From CBFGTA01 sp965651595 (GTDB lineage Bacteria; Actinomycetota; Actinomycetes; S36-B12; UBA10799), in contig CBFGTA010000005.1 of the NCBI GenBank assembly GCA_965651595.1, forward strand, positions 1 through 44,172: a DNA stretch of 44,172 nucleotides, given 5' to 3'. Position numbers and translations under genes: made by a program. Position 1 is the stretch's first letter, and the number at the start of each line of letters is the position of its first letter. Below are positions 38,137-44,172 of the stretch, piece after piece. The notes under the pieces were generated by a model. The model was not told the DNA's origin. It saw only the letters and a program-made list of their open reading frames with translations, and made no database searches.

Positions 38137-39348
38137 CTAACAACGAGCCACAGAGTGGCCGTTTAGCGCCAGACGGTATCGCCAGACTTCGTGCCTGGGG
38201 GCCTTAACTCTGACGGTCGTGCACGTTGTCGCTCGGGATGTGGCTCGAAGTACGATGCCTCTCTTCTTGCCACTGGGGACCGTAAAGCGCATTCGATTAG
38301 CGGACAGGTGCTTGCGGGGCAACCGGACCGTCACGTTCGTGGCCGTAGCTGCCCGATTGCGCACCACCAGGCGGACTTTATTCTTGGCCTTACCAGAGAC
38401 GGCCCGATGCTTGATGCGGCAGGTTCCGGTCGCGCACCCCTTGACAGACACTGTCGGTAGGGCCACCCGATTGATCCACGAAGCGACGCTAGATATTCGC
38501 GTGTAGAGGCCGGGATAGGCGGCCCGCGCACACCCATTGCCGGAGCTGACGACCCCAACGAGTCGTGGTCCACCTTCGGCCACTGCCACCAGAGGCCCAC
38601 CCGAGTCACCTTGGCAGGCGTCAACCCCGCCCTGTGGGAGACCGGCACACAGCTGCCATCGCGGGTCGAACGTGTTGCCGTACTTTCCACACACGCCGGA
38701 ACCGGGAGGCGTCAACATGCGAATCTCGCCTACCTGCAAAGGGGCTGCCTTCGGCAAGGGCCGGTGGTTCCCCACCAGGCCAAACCCGAAAACTTCGGCA
38801 ACTGAGTCACGGCTAGGGAATGCGGCTTCGCTGTTGATGGCCAACGCCCGACCAGGAAGGGCCTTCTTCGACCGAATCAAGGCGACATCATGGATGAACG
38901 GCTGTCGATGTGTATAACGCGGATGGACGCGGACCTTGGCGATCGCCAACGTCGGTCCATGATCACGGCGCGGAGGGTTCGAAATAAGATGGGCGTCCCG
39001 AACCGTGGAGTGATTGATGGTCTCCAAGTTGCGACCGGTCACGACACAGTGAGCGGCGGTGATCGCCCACCGAGGCGCGATTTTGGTTGCCCCGCAGGTA
39101 TACCAGTTCTGCCCAATGCGGCTGTTGAGCTGTAAGAACCAGGGAGCCTCGCCGGGAGCAGAGTCCCGACCGCCAACGACTTGCCCCACGCCGCTGTCGC
39201 CGAGCGACAATGTGGAGAACAACGAAGAAGACAGGGCTGGTTGTGGTTCAGACGCGCTCGCGGTGGCGGGAGCTATCGTGACCGTTCCTAGCGCGATGGC
39301 GACCGATGCCATACACGAGATCAGGGAAACGAACGGCCGGTGACGCAT
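38137..39348 (-). CDS. Secreted trypsin-like serine protease (S1) with C-terminal beta domain
   Basis: A 403-residue protein with a signal peptide (about 1-32, cleaving near ASA-SEPQ), a short propeptide ending before VVGGRDSAPGEAPW (57-70), and a chymotrypsin-fold domain with His100 (TAAHC), Asp154 (HDVALI) and Ser249 (CQGDSGGP). Asp243 in VDACQGDSG predicts cleavage after Arg or Lys. The last 100 residues form a separate, basic, valine-rich domain with four cysteines (VKGCATGTCRIKH, TTCTTVRV), perhaps a binding or surface-anchoring module. TAATGT lies exactly six bases before the ATG, so the message is likely leaderless. Same strand as the glycosyltransferase gene, 106 bases apart. Confidence 0.92.
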   Translation of the reverse strand: MRHRPFVSLISCMASVAIALGTVTIAPATASASEPQPALSSSLFSTLSLGDSGVGQVVGGRDSAPGEAPWFLQLNSRIGQNWYTCGATKIAPRWAITAAHCVVTGRNLETINHSTVRDAHLISNPPRRDHGPTLAIAKVRVHPRYTHRQPFIHDVALIRSKKALPGRALAINSEAAFPSRDSVAEVFGFGLVGNHRPLPKAAPLQVGEIRMLTPPGSGVCGKYGNTFDPRWQLCAGLPQGGVDACQGDSGGPLVAVAEGGPRLVGVVSSGNGCARAAYPGLYTRISSVASWINRVALPTVSVKGCATGTCRIKHRAVSGKAKNKVRLVVRNRAATATNVTVRLPRKHLSANRMRFTVPSGKKRGIVLRATSRATTCTTVRVKAPRHEVWRYRLALNGHSVARC

Positions 39349-39454
39349 TTATCCACATTAGATCCCCACTGCCTTTTACGCTAGAGCAGATCGGGTATGG
39401 GGCCTGTCATTGAGCACATTTGTGGGCAGAGTCTCGCTCGATGTCGGCGGACAG

Positions 39455-40639
39455 TCACCGACCGGCGACTACCTGTGCTCGTTGGTATAAATCGAGTGCT
39501 TGAGGAACGATCGAATCCCATCCGTAAGGCGGAGCCACTGATCGGTTGTGCGACGACAGCTTGTGCAACAGTCCGGGTTCGGTGGCCAGACGAACAATCG
39601 CGCCAGCGAGCTGTTGGTCCGTGTCGGCGATCAGGCCGTCGGAACCATCACGGATGAACTCGGTGACACCGGAGTCGGCTAGTGCCAATACCGGCAACCC
39701 TGCCGTCCGTGCTTCGAGGGCGGCAATCCCGAACGACTCGAGTCGGGATGGCGTGACGAACGCGTCGGCTGTGTGGAACAGTTCTCGAATCGATTCGTGA
39801 TCTTGCCACCCGGCCAGTTCGACCCAGGCCAGGTTCAACTGACGTAGCGTCCGCTGCAGTTTGGTGCGATCGGGGCCGTCTCCAACGATAACGGCGCGCA
39901 AGAACGTCGAAGGCGGTATCCGGCCACGGGCGTCGTGCAAGATGCGCACGAGCGCGTCGACGCGTTTGCGCATGGCTAGGCGGGACACACACACCAGAGT
40001 CAACGGACGGTCGGCCGTGCCAACGGTTCCTCCGCGCTGGGAGAGACTCGGGTATTCGTCGACGCTCGCGGGCTGCCAGCGATCGAGATCAATCCCGTTA
40101 GGCATGATGTACACGGTGGCACGAGGCCCTAGTGCGGCCCGAACATCGTGGGCGGCGTAGTCGCTCACCGCCGTCCACACCACCGGCCACGTTCTCCAAC
40201 CTGTCACGCAGTTGAGGCCCCGCAGGCCACGTGCCCATCTGTCCCAGATCGAATGGACAGTGACAACTGCTGGCGTGCGGGAGTACACGGCGGCGCGAAG
40301 AGCGGGCCAGGCGAACGGTGAGACGAGACCGGCATGGACATGGACAACGTCGGTGGCAGGCCCCAGGAGGTGGCCGAGTGATTTCGTGCCGATATGCGGG
40401 CTGACCGGCAGACCCCACGGCATGTTCACTGCCAGACGGATGACCTCGACTCCATCGTCGTCCTCACTAGTCCCGACTGGCGAGATCGGTGTGAGTCCGC
40501 GAGGACTGGTGGCAGGCGTTGCTGTGATGACGCGAACGGCGTGGCCGCGGGCCTTCTGGGCGTGAGCGAGACCCCGCACTTGCGACTCAATTCCGCCAGT
40601 TCGGGGCAGGTAGCAGTCGCTGATGTGGGTGATGTGCAT
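39455..40639 (-). CDS. Glycosyltransferase family 4
   Basis: A 394-residue GT-B glycosyltransferase. The N-terminal domain opens with ISDCYLPRTGGIESQVRGLAHA (about 5-26), typical of GT4, and contains VVHVHAGLVSPFAWPAL. The C-terminal sugar-nucleotide domain has LVCVSRLAMRKRVDALV (about 226-242) and the catalytic-site motif VTPSRLESFGIAALEARTAGLPVLA (about 310-335, with the E-x7-E pattern). Donor and acceptor are unknown. ATG 40639 is chosen because GGGAGG precedes it by six bases; the longer frame to 40822 would run into the divergent deacetylase gene. Probably involved in a cell-envelope or phosphatidylinositol-type glycoconjugate, judged from its divergent neighbours. Confidence 0.9.
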   Translation of the reverse strand: MHITHISDCYLPRTGGIESQVRGLAHAQKARGHAVRVITATPATSPRGLTPISPVGTSEDDDGVEVIRLAVNMPWGLPVSPHIGTKSLGHLLGPATDVVHVHAGLVSPFAWPALRAAVYSRTPAVVTVHSIWDRWARGLRGLNCVTGWRTWPVVWTAVSDYAAHDVRAALGPRATVYIMPNGIDLDRWQPASVDEYPSLSQRGGTVGTADRPLTLVCVSRLAMRKRVDALVRILHDARGRIPPSTFLRAVIVGDGPDRTKLQRTLRQLNLAWVELAGWQDHESIRELFHTADAFVTPSRLESFGIAALEARTAGLPVLALADSGVTEFIRDGSDGLIADTDQQLAGAIVRLATEPGLLHKLSSHNRSVAPPYGWDSIVPQALDLYQRAQVVAGR

Positions 40640-40697
40640 CTTCGACCTCCCGCCCAGCATGTTGACTTTCGCGATCCCTCGCCGAGCCTCGGTCGCA

Positions 40698-40715
40698 ACC
40701 GGCGATGTCGCCGGT
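40698..40715. promoter_or_regulatory. 18-bp palindrome in the glycosyltransferase/deacetylase divergent region
   Basis: ACCGGCGA-tg-TCGCCGGT has perfect 8-bp arms around a two-base centre. It lies 59 bases from the glycosyltransferase start and 100 bases from the deacetylase start, well placed for a shared operator. A stable hairpin in the short leader of either gene is an alternative. Confidence 0.5.
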
Positions 40716-40814
40716 ATGTGCGCGCTGCAAGGGCCCTCGCGCCATTGTGCACTAGGGTTTCCTGTGACGAGACGATAGCGCTCATCCCGGGCAAGAGCAG
40801 GAGAAACATCCGGC

Positions 40815-41717
40815 ATGGACATACCGACACGGCGCGGGTCAGCGACGTTCGTTTTTGTTCACGCTCACCCCGACGACGAGTCCCTCTTTACCGGCGGCAC
40901 CATGGCTCGCCTGTCCGCGTGGGGGCATCGGGTGGTTGTTGTCACCGCCACGGATGGTGCTGCCGGGTTGTCAGCTGGGCTGAACGACGAAAACGCCTTG
41001 GCAACAACGCGCAATGCAGAACTGCACGCAGCCTGCGCCGCCCTCGGAGTGGACCGGGTGCTCACCCTCGGATTGCCCGACTCCGGCCTTGATGGACTCG
41101 GAACATCGTCAACCTTTGGGACCGCAGCCGCAGGCAAGCTGTGCTTTGCCCAGCGAGAGCCATTCGACGTTGCAGACCAGATTCGGCACGAGTTGCGCGA
41201 TGAGGTGGTGTCTGTTGTGGTCGGTTACGACTCGTCCGGCGGATACGGGCACCCCGACCACATCCAGGTGCACCGGGTGGCTCGGGAGCTGTGGCGCGGC
41301 TGGGCGGGTGTGCGGTTGTTGGAAGCGACACTGCCGCGCGAACCATTTGCCGGTGGGGCGCGACTGGCGATCAGGGCGGCTCGGCTTGCAGGCAGGCCAG
41401 TTGACGAGATTCTGGAGCCCTGGCTGCGGGCGTTCACACCGCGACGCGGAATCTCCTATCGGTTTGACAATCGTTCCTATGTTCAGCAGAAACACGCAGC
41501 ACTCGCGGCCCATGCCTCCCAATCCGTCGGTGGTGCTGGTCCGCGCACAATCGATTTGCTCCTGAAGTTGCCCGCGCCGCTTTTCAACCGGCTGATGGGC
41601 TTTGAGTACTTCGCTGGCCCACGCCCGACTCGGCCCCGTCTTCGCCACGAGACCGTCATCGGCAGCCAGCCCGGTCGTAGTGGCCACCTTGGCCCGCGGG
41701 GGTGCGGCGATGAGTAG
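40815..41717 (+). CDS. PIG-L (LmbE-like) family N-deacetylase
   Basis: A 300-residue zinc deacetylase with VHAHPDDESLFTGGT (15-29), where His18, Asp21 and the later His of GHPDHIQVHRV (about 145-155) bind zinc; the acidic pair in PDDE is catalytic. The family removes N-acetyl groups from GlcNAc-containing lipids or thiols (for example MshB). The divergent GT4 recalls the MshA/MshB pair of mycothiol synthesis, but the neighbouring membrane protein points more to a lipid-linked sugar. ATG 40815 follows AGGAG at about 12 bases. It overlaps the next gene by eight bases. Confidence 0.88.
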   Translation: MDIPTRRGSATFVFVHAHPDDESLFTGGTMARLSAWGHRVVVVTATDGAAGLSAGLNDENALATTRNAELHAACAALGVDRVLTLGLPDSGLDGLGTSSTFGTAAAGKLCFAQREPFDVADQIRHELRDEVVSVVVGYDSSGGYGHPDHIQVHRVARELWRGWAGVRLLEATLPREPFAGGARLAIRAARLAGRPVDEILEPWLRAFTPRRGISYRFDNRSYVQQKHAALAAHASQSVGGAGPRTIDLLLKLPAPLFNRLMGFEYFAGPRPTRPRLRHETVIGSQPGRSGHLGPRGCGDE

Positions 41718-42807
41718 CAGCAATGAGCCGGGTGAACCGAACCCGCCAGCTTCCGACGGCTCCCTGCCAGCGTGGAAGTTGCAGCCCAAGCATGTTGTTG
41801 TATCGGCGTTGTCGCTGTGTCTAGCCGCCGCTCTGATCGTCTTCCTGATCCCGGTTGTGGTCGGCACCGGCTGGTCAGAGGCATTCGCGGTCATGCACAA
41901 CCTCAGCTGGTGGGACGTCGCTGCCATGACTGGACTGTGGGCGCTCGGGCTGTGGCTGTATACGTTCGTCTACACGGCGAGCCTTCCTGGCCTGACCCAT
42001 TCCAAGGCGCTCTCCCTCAACCTCACGGGTTCGCTGGTGTCGAACGTGCTGCCGTTTGGTGGGGCCGCGGGGGTGGCGACCACCTATGGGCTGACCTACT
42101 GGTGGGGGTTCCGGCCAGGCGCCACCTCACTCATGATCTTGGTCAGTGGCCTGGCGAACGTGGTAATTCGGGTCGTACTACCACTGGTGGGGATGGTGGC
42201 ACTGGTCCTGACGGGCGGAACAGTAGTCGGCATCTCCACGGCAGTCTTGATCCCTCCCATGGTTGTATTGCTGCTAGTCGCCGCCGTGCTGATAGCAGTC
42301 ATGATCAGTCACCGCTGTGCGCGAGCGGTGGGTGCCGCTGCCGATTGGCTGTTCAGTGTGATTCCCCTCGTGCGTGATAGTCGGGTGGGTCATCGCGATT
42401 GGACGGCCACGGCCGTTGCGTTGCAGGTTCAGGCTGCGATGGTGTTGAGGCGCGGGTGGTGGAAGATTGCCTTCGGGATGGCTGCCTACTACGCCAGCGA
42501 GATCGCGTTCTTTGGCATCGCCATCCATTCCCTGGGCAGCGACATCGGTTGGGTCCAAATAATTGCCGCGTTCGCGTTGAGTCGAGTGCTGACCTCGGTT
42601 GTCGTGACACCTTCGGGGGTGGGGATTTCGGAGGCCGGTACGGCGGCGCTCCTCTTGGCGTTCGGCGTCGATCCGGCTGTTGCGGCAGCCAGTGTCGTGA
42701 TTCTCAACTTCTACACGTATCTGATTGAGATCCCAGCCGGGGTGTTGGGTTGGGCGTGGGTTGGGGCCATGCGTCGTCGGTGGCACCGCCCGCAGTCGAC
42801 GGCGTGA
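41710..42807 (+). CDS. UPF0104 / lysylphosphatidylglycerol synthase-type flippase-like membrane protein
   Basis: A 365-residue protein with about eight membrane helices and a disordered N-terminal 20 residues. The family features are SLNLTGSLVSNVLPFGGAAGVATTYG (about 98-123) and, near the end, FALSRVLTSVVVTPSGVGISEAGTAALLLAFGV (about 290-322). Such proteins share the membrane domain of MprF and are thought to move or modify lipids or polyprenyl-linked sugars. ATG 41710 overlaps the deacetylase gene by eight bases, so their products are likely made together and may act on the same lipid-linked sugar. Confidence 0.87.
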   Translation: MSSSNEPGEPNPPASDGSLPAWKLQPKHVVVSALSLCLAAALIVFLIPVVVGTGWSEAFAVMHNLSWWDVAAMTGLWALGLWLYTFVYTASLPGLTHSKALSLNLTGSLVSNVLPFGGAAGVATTYGLTYWWGFRPGATSLMILVSGLANVVIRVVLPLVGMVALVLTGGTVVGISTAVLIPPMVVLLLVAAVLIAVMISHRCARAVGAAADWLFSVIPLVRDSRVGHRDWTATAVALQVQAAMVLRRGWWKIAFGMAAYYASEIAFFGIAIHSLGSDIGWVQIIAAFALSRVLTSVVVTPSGVGISEAGTAALLLAFGVDPAVAAASVVILNFYTYLIEIPAGVLGWAWVGAMRRRWHRPQSTA

Positions 42808-42861
42808 ATCAGTTCCTCTCTGAAGTTGCGACATCAGGGTTGATCAGCGTAGACAACACAT

Positions 42862-44100
42862 GTGGGCGAATGGCATGCATTGTCGACTCGGGACTGGCGC
42901 TGCCGTCCCGGCCCGGGCAGTCCGCCCAGACGACCCACGCGAGCGATCAGATGGGCTCGGGCAGCTGCTACCGGCACACTTGCGGCAGCCATGGCCACTG
43001 TGCTAGTGGGTACCACGATCACCCACGCTGCAGCGGAGGTGACCGATTCCGGGCCGATTCTTGCAGCGCCAGCAGCGGAAGATAAGCCAGGGGATTCCGC
43101 CACCGATCCGGCCGAGGATCCAGACAAAAAGTCGCCTGTTGACGAAGACGAGGCCGCCGACGAAGAAGAGCCGAAATCCTATCCGGTTGGCCCCAGTGAA
43201 TCTGGGCCCATTGAACTGCCCGATCCGCTAGTCATTGACAGTCGAGCCGACTTTGCTCTCGCGGTCCTCGAAGCTGGCGACTGGCCCGTAACCGGTAACA
43301 ACATTTGCGCCATTATCGGTTGGGCCGTGGCCGAAGGCGGCCACTACGTGCGCGGATCGACGACGTTCAACCCACTCAACACATCGTGGTCTGCACCCGG
43401 CTCGACGGTGTTCAACTCGCATGGTGTCAAGAACTATCCCGACTGGCCTACCGGCGTCGAGGCCACGGTCAAGACCATTCGAATGGGCTTCTACTACTGG
43501 ATTCGACAGGCCATGTACCGGGGCAACGATGCTGCTGGTGTCCTGAATGCGGTGGCTGCATCGCCGTGGGGAACCAAGTCTGAGAACCCAGTCGGTTGGA
43601 TGCCTGGTGGGTGCCTGTCTTGGGCGTCGAGCTTTGACGCAGCCAGCGGACCGATCGAGGATGACATCGCTGCGGCCGAACAGGCCATCGAGAAGAGCGA
43701 AATCAGGAAGCGCGCTGCGGAAGAGTCGCAGCAGCGGCTGAATCGTCGTCACGCCAAGTTGGCGCCGCAGGTGGAACAGGCCCAGCGGACCTTGGGAACC
43801 TTCGTGCGCAACCTCTACATTGCCGGGGTGGACCCACAGTTCGTGGGAACAGTCGAGGCCATGCTGGCTGAAGACCCGCTGGCATATGCGGCGGCGGAAA
43901 GGGTGCTTGCTCGCAGTGCCGATAGCGACGCGCGGGCCGTGTCGGAAGCGTTGGGATTCTTGGCTGATCTTCAGGACCAGCAGCAAGAGGCCCAGGAGAA
44001 GATCGTGACGATCAACGCGGAAATCGCCGACCACGAGGAGACCCTGGCTGGCGCCAACGAGCGTTGGAGAGCATTACTGGATCCCGTTCGACACTACTGA
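42862..44100 (+). CDS. Secreted lysozyme-like protein with C-terminal coiled coil, peptidoglycan hydrolase candidate
   Basis: A 412-residue protein. Residues about 27-57 form a signal peptide (ARAAATGTLAAAMATVLVG, cleaving near HAAA). A disordered acidic stretch (about 62-118) precedes a lysozyme-like domain (about 125-255) with ICAIIGWAVAEGGHYVRG, FNPLNTSW and VKNYPDWPTGVEATVKTIRMG, like phage-type muramidase/transglycosylase domains that cleave the glycan strand. Residues 265-405 are a long coiled coil of the kind that precedes NlpC/P60 domains in RipA-like proteins, but no such domain follows. Start GTG 42862 has TAGACA six bases upstream and no ribosome site. The long n-region means a later start cannot be excluded. 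Confidence 0.75.
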   Translation: MGEWHALSTRDWRCRPGPGSPPRRPTRAIRWARAAATGTLAAAMATVLVGTTITHAAAEVTDSGPILAAPAAEDKPGDSATDPAEDPDKKSPVDEDEAADEEEPKSYPVGPSESGPIELPDPLVIDSRADFALAVLEAGDWPVTGNNICAIIGWAVAEGGHYVRGSTTFNPLNTSWSAPGSTVFNSHGVKNYPDWPTGVEATVKTIRMGFYYWIRQAMYRGNDAAGVLNAVAASPWGTKSENPVGWMPGGCLSWASSFDAASGPIEDDIAAAEQAIEKSEIRKRAAEESQQRLNRRHAKLAPQVEQAQRTLGTFVRNLYIAGVDPQFVGTVEAMLAEDPLAYAAAERVLARSADSDARAVSEALGFLADLQDQQQEAQEKIVTINAEIADHEETLAGANERWRALLDPVRHY

Positions 44101-44172
44101 GGCAGTGGATCCGCCGAGGGTGCGAACAGTTGGACCATAGAGACGTTTTAGTGAGTGTACAGACGTTCGAGT
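44101..44172. other. Window end, non-coding
   Basis: The last 72 bases follow the TGA at 44098-44100. No start codon with a ribosome site and no terminator hairpin is visible before the window ends. Confidence 0.5.

Overview
The window is chromosomal DNA from a high-GC actinobacterium. The evidence is an hspR-regulated dnaK-grpE-dnaJ-hspR-clpB cluster with an HAIR operator, a WS/DGAT acyltransferase, a mycobacterial-type (Fe-S) reductase (Rv0338c-like), a DapC-type aminotransferase, frequent GTG starts, four-base ATGA/GTGA overlaps and many apparently leaderless genes. From memory, several genes (dcd, Fe-S reductase, dnaK operon, fba, DedA, TrmH/SpoU methyltransferase, pyrE, clpB) all lie in the Rv0321-Rv0384c interval of Mycobacterium tuberculosis, so much of the window looks like an old, rearranged actinobacterial gene neighbourhood. 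No tRNA, rRNA or CRISPR array was seen.

Layout. 1-2594 is the accessory end: the 3' end of a membrane protein gene, a complete-looking IS110-family element with a long structured non-coding leader (candidate bridge RNA), a coiled-coil gene whose 3' end is cut off by that element, and about 490 bases without a gene. 2595-5372 (minus) holds a secreted protein with an in-frame TGA in its signal peptide, a DUF3467 protein and a WS/DGAT. 5450-8293 holds dcd and, converging on it, a membrane Fe-S oxidoreductase. 8474-16764 is the heat-shock operon ending in an overlapping aminotransferase gene. 16930-23559 is a six-gene mrpA(B)CDEFG cation/proton antiporter operon behind a perfect 16-bp palindrome. 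23570-27381 is a housekeeping stretch (hypothetical protein, pyrE, dedA, trmH-like, fba).

27413-32839 looks like one regulatory unit: a MarR regulator with an SDR-DUF2867 oxidoreductase, then a cluster of AT-rich inverted repeats, a 29-residue single-span membrane peptide, two FtsX/MacB-type permeases and an ABC ATPase, with a 26-codon ORF overlapping both neighbours between permease and ATPase. 32873-34633 (minus) encodes two lipoproteins; the second has two DTGA motifs as in a two-lobed pepsin-like aspartic protease. 34729-37555 is pntAA-pntAB-pntB, followed by tadA. 38137-44100 is envelope biology: a secreted trypsin-like protease, a GT4 glycosyltransferase divergent from a PIG-L deacetylase and a UPF0104 flippase-like protein, and a secreted peptidoglycan-hydrolase-like protein with a coiled coil.

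The most interesting signals are the IS110 bridge-RNA candidate and the gene it truncates, the MarR/small-peptide/ABC unit, the two-DTG lipoprotein pair, and a repeated TANNNT-N6/7-start-codon arrangement pointing to leaderless transcription of at least eight genes.
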